NCBI GenBank assembly: GCA_035307785.1
Contig: DATGHS010000278.1
Coordinates: 1 to 29,424, forward strand
Reading direction: 5' to 3'
DNA from: DATGHS01 sp035307785
GTDB lineage: Bacteria; Planctomycetota; Planctomycetia; Gemmatales; Gemmataceae
Length of the DNA stretch: 29,424 bases
Position 1 is the stretch's first letter, and each line of letters opens with the position of its first letter. Below, one piece after another: positions 7,237 through 14,418 of this stretch. The notes beneath the pieces were generated by a model, which ran no database searches, had not been told where the DNA came from, and was given only the letters and a program-made list of their open reading frames with translations. Position numbers and translations under genes: made by a program.

Positions 7237-8544
7237 TCATCGCTTAGTAATTACGCAATTGGGCAAAGCCTCCTGCAATCTCGCGATGCCGCAATCGGTT
7301 ATGCGGGCGCAATACGATATGTTCAACGACCTTAGTTCGGACAAACTACTCCAATGCTCCAGGCCGGCGTCCGTAATATGTTCACATGCGATTATGTTGA
7401 GAGTTTGAAGCCCGGTGAGGCCACCTAAGTATACCATAGCCGCATCCGTGATCTTCAAGGCGCCCAAGATCAGCGTTTTCAACTCTGCAAAACCGCAAAT
7501 ATGAGCCAGACCATTGTCGGTGAGTTGCGGTCCCGTTATGCGCAGGCATTGCAGCGCGACCAGGCCGCGCAGTTTCTCCAAGCCCGCGATTGCATCGTCG
7601 CTAGCATTGTCGATAGCAAAAAAGTAAGCCCAATCCGATTGGATACTCACTGTTGCCGGCGTCGTACAGATTTCCTGCCACTCTGCTTCGGGATCCTTAC
7701 TTGGACGCGATTGCCACGCACCCTGGACCGCGATTTCAACGTAAAGTATTGGAGGAACGACTATCGACTGGCCGACATGGTTCACTTCTCGTTCAAGTGC
7801 GCGTTTCCCCAGATATTCCCGTTCTGGCGCATGTGCCTCGGCAATCTTCACGTACAACTTAGCGGTTTCGATTATTTCCGCGTGCGTTAGCTCCCTCCCC
7901 AGTATTGCCCCACGCTCCATCAGCATTCCGGTCAATGAGTAGTCTTCTCGCCCGCGCGGCCATCGGCGATGCATACGCTCCGTGCTGGCCACACGCGTTA
8001 TTTCGGCCAACTCCTTAACGATCCCTTTGAATCTGTCTTTGTCGAATTCCGGTATTTCAGGTGGGAAAAGCCTTTTAATTTGCTCGTCAAGCCATCGCTT
8101 ATCACAGAGGGTAATCTCAGAGCCGGTCCCGGCCAGTTGCACGGCCGCCTGGGTAAACGTACTATTCGTCACCACGACCCCGTTGTTGCGGCCATAATGG
8201 CGCATGGCGCCCAGGAGCTCTTGTACCGCCTGATTGCCGACTTTCCCTGTCCAACGCTTTGCTTGAACGACGACCGGTACGCCATACGGAGAGACGCACA
8301 AAACATCGCCGCCCTGGTCGTTCGCCGGTGTCAGCCGGATATCCGTGTAACCCATGCGTGAGAAAAGACGCGCTAGGAACTCCTCGAACTGCCTACCGGT
8401 CATCCTTGACACGTCGTCCATGTTTTTCGATTCGTAGTAGAATCTCCAAATGGCGCGAATGGCCGCTTCCTCAGCCTCCTCACGCGCGCGTTCTTTCGCG
8501 GCCTTCCACTCTTGCCATTTTCCCTTGAGGTAACTGAATACCAT
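7237..8544 (-). CDS. Mrr-type restriction endonuclease fused to leucine-rich repeats
   Basis: The 435-aa product begins with a charged helical segment (1-45), followed by an Mrr_cat PD-(D/E)xK nuclease domain at about 47-145. Visible are TGRQFEEFLARLF (Glu in helix 1), NDQGGDVL (Asp80), VVVQAKRW (Gln94, Lys96) and VVTNSTFTQAA, the usual Mrr core. Mrr domains cut modified or foreign DNA. Residues about 160-300 are an unassigned linker domain. From about 318 to the end there are four or so leucine-rich repeats, such as LTDNGLAHICGFAELKTLIL and ITDAGLEHWSSLSELRSLNI, ending LPNCVI as planctomycete LRR arrays do. LRRs usually bind protein ligands, so this looks like a recognition module joined directly to a nuclease. 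No NTPase domain or membrane segment is visible. Confidence 0.88.
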   Translation of the reverse strand: MVFSYLKGKWQEWKAAKERAREEAEEAAIRAIWRFYYESKNMDDVSRMTGRQFEEFLARLFSRMGYTDIRLTPANDQGGDVLCVSPYGVPVVVQAKRWTGKVGNQAVQELLGAMRHYGRNNGVVVTNSTFTQAAVQLAGTGSEITLCDKRWLDEQIKRLFPPEIPEFDKDRFKGIVKELAEITRVASTERMHRRWPRGREDYSLTGMLMERGAILGRELTHAEIIETAKLYVKIAEAHAPEREYLGKRALEREVNHVGQSIVVPPILYVEIAVQGAWQSRPSKDPEAEWQEICTTPATVSIQSDWAYFFAIDNASDDAIAGLEKLRGLVALQCLRITGPQLTDNGLAHICGFAELKTLILGALKITDAAMVYLGGLTGLQTLNIIACEHITDAGLEHWSSLSELRSLNISYCARITDCGIARLQEALPNCVITKR

Positions 8545-8871
8545 GGCCGCACGACAAAGAAGGGGCGGGGTCGAGCATTCGGGGCATCGTCAATTTTCAT
8601 TAACGCGTACATTCTATATTGAGCCGAAGGGGAAACAATCGGCGATGGTTTTCGGCGGCAATCGACAGAGGGGAAATTCATAAATAGTCTCACGTATATT
8701 GGCAAACAACGGTGGGAAACAACGCCGGCTGGGACCTTTCCGTCGATTTCGAAACATCAAAAATTCGTGTACCACCGATCGTCACCTTGCGCCAAGGCAA
8801 ACATCGCAATCAATCTTCAAGTCTCGGAAACGCCGAAAACCGCACTGCGGCCTGCCCGCGAGGACTTGGAC
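8545..8871. other. Intergenic region upstream of the Mrr-LRR gene
   Basis: This is a divergent gap between the Mrr-LRR gene and the short tagged protein gene, and should hold promoters for both. It is AT-richer than the surroundings. No confident promoter boxes, repeats or RNA genes were identified. Short ORFs in it (for example the upstream extension from 8767) lack support. Confidence 0.4.
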
Positions 8872-9126
8872 ATGAAATGGTTCCGCAATCTGTACGGCCA
8901 GTTGTCACGACCCCGCAAGCACTTAGCCCGCCGGCCCGCGTCGTTCCGGCCCCAGCTGGAAACCTTCGAAGAGCGCATGCTGCCATCCGCGCTTTCGGTC
9001 GCGCTGGTCTCGTCTGCTCTCCACGTGGTTCAGGCAGGGAGTGCTTACCAGAGCGGCGATGTCGTTTTATCGCCCTCATCCCCACCGGCCGGCCCTATTC
9101 CGGTTCCCTACCCCAATTTCGCATAA
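8872..9126 (+). CDS. Short protein with planctomycete FRPxLExxExR N-terminal tag
   Basis: The 84-aa product begins MKWFRNLYGQLSRPRKHLAR and continues with SFRPQLETFEERMLPSALSV. In planctomycetes, RPxLExLExRxxPS is a recurrent N-terminal motif of large secreted or surface proteins, lying just before the hydrophobic part of an export signal. Here the hydrophobic part (SALSVALVSSALHVV) is followed by only about 35 residues ending PVPYPNFA. The protein is therefore either a genuine mini-version or a truncated N-terminus. ATG 8872 is preferred over the frame start at 8767 because GAGGACTT precedes it and it begins directly with the tagged region. Confidence 0.6.
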   Translation: MKWFRNLYGQLSRPRKHLARRPASFRPQLETFEERMLPSALSVALVSSALHVVQAGSAYQSGDVVLSPSSPPAGPIPVPYPNFA

Positions 9127-9704
9127 CCGGGCCATTAGTCACATCATTTTTTTCGTTTGCCTCTTCAAAACCGCCTGGCATTTGGTGCCCGGAACCGATT
9201 CCGCCTGTTTTCGGTGTTCTCGGTGTCCTGCGTGGCTCATTGATTGACAGGGTACAATCGGCGGCTGGAGCCGTAAATCCGTTCTATTTCTTGATCGTTT
9301 CGAACTCGGTACTCTTGCTGTTTTCGCCCACCAGGAAAACGGCGAAATTCTTAGATACTTTAAAGCAAAATCAAAGAGACCTTTTCGCTTCTACCTTTGT
9401 TCTGCCGCCACCGCCAAACACAGCACATTCTCATTTCAGCGAACCACGGCGACCACGAAACCGTCGTAGTCTCTCGCCTTGGCTAGACCGAAGGTCTGCA
9501 ATAGTTTCGCAGACCTTCGGTCCAACCAGTGATTCTGGTTACACCCGATTTTCGATTTTCGGGTGATAACGGAACTCGATTTGACAGCCATTACAAAAGG
9601 CTGTACAAATCAGATATCGTTTTCCAGCGTCACGTCTTGCGCCGGATCGGCATCATCACAAGTCAAGATGCTTGTGGGGGTTCCAACGATAGTTCTCTCC
9701 GGCC
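9127..9704. other. Non-coding stretch with one hairpin repeat
   Basis: No convincing gene was found in 578 bases. Part of it (about 9215-9240) resembles the dispersed repeat family whose sequence reads roughly GGTGTTCTCGGTGTCCTGCG. A hairpin lies at 9486-9522. If the upstream tagged ORF is a truncated gene, this region could contain its decayed remainder, but I could not follow a reading frame. Confidence 0.4.
9486..9522. repeat. Perfect 14-base hairpin, GACCGAAGGTCTGC type
   Basis: Arms 9486-9499 and 9509-9522 are perfect reverse complements around a 9-base loop. A degenerate copy lies at 10511-10554, and the string GACCGAAGGTCT appears again at 10919-10931 inside the hairpin array, so all belong to one repeat family. 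Confidence 0.8.
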
Positions 9705-9902
9705 ATGTCAGAAAACACCGACCGCGATCCGCAAACGGCTTTGCTACCGTCATGCCCGCATTGTGGAACCCCGCTTTATCCTTACGGCGGGATCGTTGAA
9801 AAGTACGGCTCCGTGCTTTGGATTGATGCATGGCATTGCCCGACGCATGGCCCTGTTGTTCCACACGGCGAGGAGAACGCCAAACTGAAAACAGACAATT
9901 AA
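9705..9902 (+). CDS. Small zinc-ribbon-like protein
   Basis: This 65-aa ORF contains CPHCGTPLYPYGG (Cys17, Cys20) and, 27 residues on, CPTHG (Cys45 and His48), a spacing compatible with a zinc ribbon. The pattern of two metal ligands, a short beta-rich middle (KYGSVLWIDAWHC) and two more ligands argues for a real gene, although no clear ribosome site precedes the ATG. A similar small Cys-rich gene follows 83 bases downstream. The function is unknown; it might bind nucleic acid or protein. Confidence 0.5.
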   Translation: MSENTDRDPQTALLPSCPHCGTPLYPYGGIVEKYGSVLWIDAWHCPTHGPVVPHGEENAKLKTDN

Positions 9903-9985
9903 ATTGCCACGGGGCCAGTTGTGAATGGAACCCAACGCTATCACTTGCTGCTGATGCAGTATCGCTCGCATTTTTGAGGCGCTCT

Positions 9986-10315
9986 ATGTTCACCCTTTAC
10001 TGCGCTGCTTGCGATCAAGCTCTGCATCTACCTGATGAAGTAGCAGGTAAAACTATCCGTTGCTTGAAATGCAAGGCCGTCATATTAGTTCCCATGCGGC
10101 CAGATGAGAACTGTGATCACTCCACCGCCGACGTTCCGATCAATGTTGTATTCGATGAGAAAGTCATGGAAACCGAGAACAAGCCCACGCACACCGCCAC
10201 GTGTACTTATTGCGCCAATCGGTTTGAAGTTGATCTTAGTAATCCCGCGCCCGGAAAACTCAGCGACCCAAAAACCGGGAAATTAAAAGCGGTACTCATT
10301 CGATGCGAGAAATGA
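9986..10315 (+). CDS. Small zinc-ribbon protein (planctomycete type)
   Basis: The 109-aa product starts MFTLYCAACDQALHLPDEVA and continues GKTIRCLKCKAVILVP. This CxxC-(x)n-GKxxRCxxC-xxxxxVP pattern is a zinc ribbon common at the start of planctomycete proteins. A second half-ribbon (CTYCANRFEVDL) is followed near the end by a single Cys (IRCEK), so its partner CxxC is incomplete and the protein may be truncated. The ATG at 9986 has GAGG about seven bases upstream, preferred over the frame start at 9830. The function is unknown. Confidence 0.65.
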   Translation: MFTLYCAACDQALHLPDEVAGKTIRCLKCKAVILVPMRPDENCDHSTADVPINVVFDEKVMETENKPTHTATCTYCANRFEVDLSNPAPGKLSDPKTGKLKAVLIRCEK

Positions 10316-10510
10316 CGTAATTGCTTTCTTAGCCCAGTTGGGGCTGAAAGTTGATCATGCGAGGCACCGTTTCCGCTCATTCAAACGAGAAGATTCGGCG
10401 GATTCGGAGCGGCCCCAAGTTGATTTACGCCTTGCACCAAATCGCCATTATGCGGCCACCTTTTGCTTAGATTCCATTCCTTGCATTTCTCAATCCGGAT
10501 CGCCCCTTAG

Positions 10511-10554
10511 CTGGACCGAAGGTCTGCCGGTAACATCGGAAACGTTCGGTCCAG
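10511..10554. repeat. Degenerate CTGGACCGAA inverted repeat
   Basis: CTGGACCGAAGGTCTGCCG at the left pairs imperfectly with CGGAAACGTTCGGTCCAG at the right; the outer 10 bases match perfectly. It is a diverged relative of the hairpin at 9486-9522. Confidence 0.65.
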
Positions 10555-10671
10555 CCAGCGTGCGGGTCAGGAGAACCGCCCACAACGGACTGCCCACAAC
10601 TGCGCCCGCGAATGCCCACTCCCTCGCACGTCCGCCTGACGGCTCGACGCTCGCCATATCTTGCCGCTCGT

Positions 10672-10976
10672 GTGGCACGGGTCTCCGGACCGTGCCACCT
10701 ATCGCAGCCCGAAGGTCTCCAAGTCGCTGCCGTGGCCGGGTCAGGAGACCGGCCACAACATGGGGCTGCCGTGGCCGGGTCAGGAGACCGGCCACAACAT
10801 GGGTCGCTGCCGTGGCCGGGTCAGGGAGACCGGCCACAACATGGATCGCTGCCGTGGCCGGGTCAGGAGACCGGCCAACCTTGTTGTGGCACGGTCTCCG
10901 GACCGTGCCACTTATCGCGGACCGAAGGTCTCCAAGTCGCTGCCGTGGCCGGGTCAGGAGACCGGCCACAACATGG
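10672..10976. repeat. Composite array of palindromic repeats
   Basis: Two hairpins of type GTGGCACGGTC (10672-10698 and 10886-10911) each begin a composite unit of about 91 bases (10672-10763 and 10886-10976). The units also hold a GAAGGTCTCCAAGTC spacer and a second hairpin type, GTGGCCGG / CCGGCCAC. The second type is tandemly repeated as a unit of about 38 bases starting GCTGCCGTGGCCGGGTCAGG at 10726, 10765, 10806, 10848 and 10939. Copy 3 has one extra G, and copy 4 is cut short where the second GTGGCACGG hairpin begins. Confidence 0.9.
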
Positions 10977-11225
10977 GCCGGGTTAAGAGGACGGCCACGA
11001 CATAGGGTGACGAAAGCCGGTACTTCAAACGGATTTGACTTCCCCAAACCGGATCGTATCCTTCGGCGGCTTGGAGTGCGCGCGGTACGGGAAATCGGTT
11101 CAGATGTCCCAAAATTGTCGCAAAATGTCCCAGAAAAAAAGATTCTGCCGGCCCGCCGGTCAAGCAGCAATGAATTCAGTAATCCGAGACTTGGTTTTTT
11201 GCCAAAACGCACCAGCACCAGCGCG

Positions 11226-11346
11226 CGCTCAAGCTCAAGCTCAAGCTCAAGCACCAGCGCGCGCCCAAGCACCGCTCAAGGCACCGCCCTCCACCCCGCT
11301 CAAGGCACCGCTCTCCGCCCCGCTCAACGCTCAATTAGCTCAAGTT
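11226..11346. repeat. CTCAAG-rich low-complexity tract
   Basis: Four perfect tandem copies of CTCAAG (11226-11249) are followed by looser GCTCAAGGCACCGC-like repeats to about 11346. In one frame it would encode an Ala/Gln/Pro-rich string. It looks like slippage-expanded non-coding DNA. Confidence 0.75.
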
Positions 11347-11526
11347 GTGCGAAGGCGCGGCTCGGACTGCCGTATGTTATTAATGAACCTGAATGTTACG
11401 GCAAACGCGATTAGCCCCAGCAAGCGCACTTTGAGCGGTTTTGAGCGCTCGCTCCATCTGGACAGAACCTGCCGCAATCTTCACAATGCGCTTTTTGGGA
11501 CTGGTGATCGGCGTCGAGGATCGAAT

Positions 11527-12606
11527 GTGAAACGTTCGTGGTGGAAGACTCTCCTGAAATACGGTATCGGCTTCTTGTTGTTGGCGCTCGTGATTTGGCG
11601 CAACTGGCAGGCGAAGCCGGGCCATCCCGGCACGGGCCTGGAAGACATGCTGCACCGGCCGATGCAGGTGAAGTGGTATCTGCTGGCCGCAGTTTTGTGC
11701 GGCCTGAATATCTTTGCGACGCTCGTACGCTGGTATGTTCTGGTGCGCGCGCAGCAACTACCGTTTTCCTTCGGCAGCGCCATGGGCATTGGACTGGTCG
11801 GTTACTTTTTCAACACCTTTCTGCCCGGCTCGGTGGGCGGCGATCTGGTGAAGGCTGCATTTATCGCCCGAGAGCAGTCGCGCCGAACAGTGGCCGTATC
11901 CACCGTGGTGATTGACCGCGTCGTCGGCCTGTGGGGTCTCGTCGCCCTCATTGCCGCTATCGGCGGCATCTACTGGATCTCCGATCCATCGTTTATTCAG
12001 AGCAAGCCCACGCTGTTGATTTGCGTGAGTGCGGCCATCGCGGTGGTAGCCGCGTCGCTCGCTGTTTGGTTCCTGCTCGGCTTCCTGCCGGAACGGCGGG
12101 CTATTCGCTTTTCCGAGCGCCTGCATTCGATTCCCAGGATTGGCGGCATCTTGTCGGAATTTTGGCAAGCGGTGTGGATGTATCGCAACCGCGGCCTCAG
12201 CATATTAGTGGCGCTTCTCCTGTCGTGGGCCAGCCACCTTTGCTGGGTTAGCCAGTTTTATCTCTGTGTGCTCACGTTCCAGCCAGCCGGCATGCCTGCA
12301 GACATGCCGTCGCTCGCCGAGCATTTCCTGATTGTGCCGATGGGCATGATCGCGCAAGGTTTTATCCCGCTCCCAGGCGGCATCGGCGGCGGCGAGTTTG
12401 TATTCGGCGAATTGTACCGAGTGCTGGGTCATCCCGAAGCCATCGGCGTCAGCGGCAGTATGGGCTGGCGCACGCTGGCTTGGAGTTTCGGGCTGGTCGG
12501 CTACATCACCTACTTGCTGATGAAGCGCGGCGCCGTGCCGCTGCCCAAGGCGACGAATGCTGCTTCCCCAGCACCGTCGGCGCCAGCGAATGCGACCGGG
12601 CCTTAA
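11527..12606 (+). CDS. UPF0104 / LPG-synthase-like flippase-domain membrane protein
   Basis: The 359-aa product is a polytopic membrane protein of the lysylphosphatidylglycerol synthetase transmembrane (UPF0104, flippase-like) family. Recognisable landmarks are the first segment YGIGFLLLALVIW, then GYFFNTFLPGSVGGDLVKAA, which matches the family's (F)LPG..GGD..K signature, VVIDRVVGLWGL, and IPLPGGIGGGEFVFGEL near the C-terminus. Members without the soluble synthetase domain, like this one, are thought to move or help make polar lipids or glycolipids. I chose GTG 11527, because GAGG lies 8 bases upstream and the protein then starts KRSWWKTLLKYG; the upstream open frame translates repeats. It converges on rpiB. 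Confidence 0.87.
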   Translation: MKRSWWKTLLKYGIGFLLLALVIWRNWQAKPGHPGTGLEDMLHRPMQVKWYLLAAVLCGLNIFATLVRWYVLVRAQQLPFSFGSAMGIGLVGYFFNTFLPGSVGGDLVKAAFIAREQSRRTVAVSTVVIDRVVGLWGLVALIAAIGGIYWISDPSFIQSKPTLLICVSAAIAVVAASLAVWFLLGFLPERRAIRFSERLHSIPRIGGILSEFWQAVWMYRNRGLSILVALLLSWASHLCWVSQFYLCVLTFQPAGMPADMPSLAEHFLIVPMGMIAQGFIPLPGGIGGGEFVFGELYRVLGHPEAIGVSGSMGWRTLAWSFGLVGYITYLLMKRGAVPLPKATNAASPAPSAPANATGP

Positions 12607-12707
12607 GTTTTTCGTGAGATGGATTGCGCACGTAACTGCGTTCGTACAACACAGCGAGTTAATTGGATGGGGCAACGATGGCGCACGATTTTAGCCACGG
12701 CTTTAAT

Positions 12708-13160
12708 TCACTGCCCGTTGAGCTTGGCCTCGTACTTCGAGATCTTGTCCACGCGACGGGCGTGGCGGCCGCCTTCGAAGGGCGTTTCGAGCCAGAGCTT
12801 CACAATGCGCTCAATCATTTCTTCGCCCAGCAGGTCGGCGGAGAGGCAGAGAATATTCGCATCGTTATGTCGCCGGCTCATCTCGGCGGTGACCAGGTCG
12901 TGGCATGGGGCGGCCCGCACGCCGGCCACTTTGTTCGCGGCAATGGCCATGCCGATGCCGGTGCCGCAAATCAAGATGCCGCGCTCGCATTCGCCGGAAC
13001 CTATCCGTTGGGCCACGGCCATCGCAAAGTCGGGATAATCCACGTATTCGTTGCTGAAGCAGCCGATGTCACAGACGTCATTGCCGTGAGATTCAAGCAA
13101 CTTCAACATCCGCTGCTTGACACCAAAGCCGCGGTGATCGCAGCCGAGCGCAATTCTCAT
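12708..13160 (-). CDS. rpiB: Ribose-5-phosphate isomerase B
   Basis: The 150-aa product converts ribose 5-phosphate and ribulose 5-phosphate in the pentose phosphate pathway. The start MRIALGCDHRGFGVKQ contains the family's CDH(A/R)G motif. CGTGIGMAIAANKVAG matches the catalytic GTGxGxxIAANK loop (the base Cys is present), and HNDANILCL is also diagnostic. The length is typical. Its ATG overlaps the stop of the upstream gene by 4 bases (ATGA), so the two are translationally coupled. The order YrdC-like / arginine phosphatase / rpiB recalls B. subtilis ywlC-ywlE-ywlF. Confidence 0.96.
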   Translation of the reverse strand: MRIALGCDHRGFGVKQRMLKLLESHGNDVCDIGCFSNEYVDYPDFAMAVAQRIGSGECERGILICGTGIGMAIAANKVAGVRAAPCHDLVTAEMSRRHNDANILCLSADLLGEEMIERIVKLWLETPFEGGRHARRVDKISKYEAKLNGQ

Positions 13161-14242
13161 TGGGGAACAGCCTCCGCCAGCCAGCGCTGGATATGGTCGC
13201 GAATGGCCTGGGCACATTCGTCGTAGGTATTTTGGTCGCAGCCGAGCGGGTCTTCAAGGTCAAGGTCGCCGCCCAGCAACCGCGGTGCAAGTTTCAGGTC
13301 CGGATATAACTGAGCCAGCGACTCGGCGTGGCCGCGGGTCATGGTGAACAAATAGTCCGACTGGGCCAGCAGTTCCGGGTTCACCTGCCGGCTCGAATGC
13401 AGACTCAGGTCGGCGCCGTAAGCCTTTACGGCTTGCAGCGCTTCGGCTGCCGCCGGCTGGCCGCGCTCGGCCGCGATGCCGCCCGACATCACGAGGAAGC
13501 CACGCAACGGCAATTCGTCTTCGCGACACCCCAGCCGCTCGGCCAAGAGCTTCCGAGCGATGGCCGCCGCCATCGGGCTGCGGCACGTGTTGCCGGTGCA
13601 AACGAAGTAGACGAAGCAGGCAGAGAGCCGTTCGAGTTCTTCCTGGCTATAAACGCCCTCACGCTCGATGCTCCATTCGTTTGGCTTGATCCGCACCCAG
13701 GTCGGCGGTTGCGGAAAGCGCGGGGAATCGTCTTCCAGTGCCATGCTGACGGCCTCGCCCAAGGAATGAATCCACACCGGTCCGGATTCGTCCGCGCCCT
13801 CGGCCAGGAACAACGGTTCGGACACTTGACGGAGCACTTCCAGAAAGGCTTCATGGGCGGGAATGCGCACAGCCAGACTTTCCTTCTGCAACACACGTTC
13901 GCGGGCCGGTCCGGAAAGCAAAGCGAGCTTTGCGGGATTCAACATTCCTTGCAACAGCAAGCGCAGCGGCCCCGGCCAGCAGCGGCGCGGCAGCCGAAGC
14001 GCTACGAAGCCAAGATCGATGACCCATTCGTTGATCGTCAAAGGCCGGGGGAGCGCCAGCGACCAGTTGGCCTCGGCAACGGGAATCACTTTCGCCGGCG
14101 CCGCCTCGCCGGCCAGACCCGCTACTGCATACCCTGTCTCGGTCGGGAACGCGACTAGCTCGCCACGCCGGATCGCATCCACTGCACTGCCGATGACGGC
14201 CAACGGATCAGCCGTAGTCTTCCAATCGACGAATTCCGGCAT
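13157..14242 (-). CDS. Fusion of YrdC/Sua5-like domain and low-molecular-weight (arginine) phosphatase
   Basis: The 361-aa protein has two domains. Residues 1-200 resemble Sua5/YrdC (threonylcarbamoyl-AMP synthase): AFPTETGYAVAGLA (31-44), a Pro-Gly-Pro-Leu core (90-93) and LAEGADESG (146-154) in place of the usual SAN.SG. The KxRP substrate motif is not visible, so this half may be degenerate. Residues 208-361 are a low-molecular-weight protein-phosphatase domain with the P-loop VCTGNTCRSPM (Cys215, Arg221) and the acid DP at 331-332. The Thr at 219, instead of the Ile common in tyrosine phosphatases, is the residue associated with phosphoarginine specificity in YwlE. It overlaps rpiB by 4 bases. 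Confidence 0.9.
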   Translation of the reverse strand: MPEFVDWKTTADPLAVIGSAVDAIRRGELVAFPTETGYAVAGLAGEAAPAKVIPVAEANWSLALPRPLTINEWVIDLGFVALRLPRRCWPGPLRLLLQGMLNPAKLALLSGPARERVLQKESLAVRIPAHEAFLEVLRQVSEPLFLAEGADESGPVWIHSLGEAVSMALEDDSPRFPQPPTWVRIKPNEWSIEREGVYSQEELERLSACFVYFVCTGNTCRSPMAAAIARKLLAERLGCREDELPLRGFLVMSGGIAAERGQPAAAEALQAVKAYGADLSLHSSRQVNPELLAQSDYLFTMTRGHAESLAQLYPDLKLAPRLLGGDLDLEDPLGCDQNTYDECAQAIRDHIQRWLAEAVPQ

Positions 14243-14309
14243 GGCGGTCCTGGGTTTGGGGAGCGATTCCTTTAGGTTTAGGGTATGGGCAGTGATAATT
14301 GATGACAGG

Positions 14310-14364
14310 GTGACAAGGTGACAAGGTGATAATCGAAGCCGTTGTCACCCTCTCACCTTGTCAC
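14310..14364. repeat. Inverted repeat between divergent genes
   Basis: Arms GTGACAAGGTGACAAGGTGA (14310-14329) and 14345-14364 pair with two mismatches around a 15-base loop. This GGTGACAAGGTGA type is a dispersed intergenic repeat in many bacteria, as I recall. It lies 54 bases upstream of the sigma factor start. Confidence 0.8.
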
Positions 14365-14418
14365 TTCCGCGCGAAGGATTCCGCCGACTCGCAACAAAAG
14401 ATAGGAAGAGGAAAACAG

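Larger units (their letters stand above)
10316..11526. other. Repeat-rich non-coding stretch
   Basis: Long frames are open on both strands through this 1.2-kb region, but the encoded strings are readthroughs of tandem hairpins and low-complexity sequence, so I treat it as non-coding. It contains a degenerate hairpin at 10511-10554, a composite hairpin array at 10672-10976 and a CTCAAG-rich tract near 11226-11346. The last few tens of bases carry the ribosome site of the membrane protein gene that starts at 11527. Confidence 0.7.

Noticed and set aside
10672..10976. CRISPR array
   Set aside because: The repeated units are palindromes adjoining each other; there are no unique spacers of constant length and no cas genes.
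10490..11272. Long minus-strand ORF of 260 codons
   Set aside because: It runs through the same repeat array; its repetitive peptide is a readthrough product.
10338..11414. Long plus-strand ORF of 358 codons
   Set aside because: It translates tandem hairpin repeats and low-complexity DNA, with similar openness in other frames and no domain.
11035..11526. N-terminal extension of the UPF0104-like protein
   Set aside because: It would encode 164 residues of repeat-derived sequence; the GTG at 11527 has a ribosome site.
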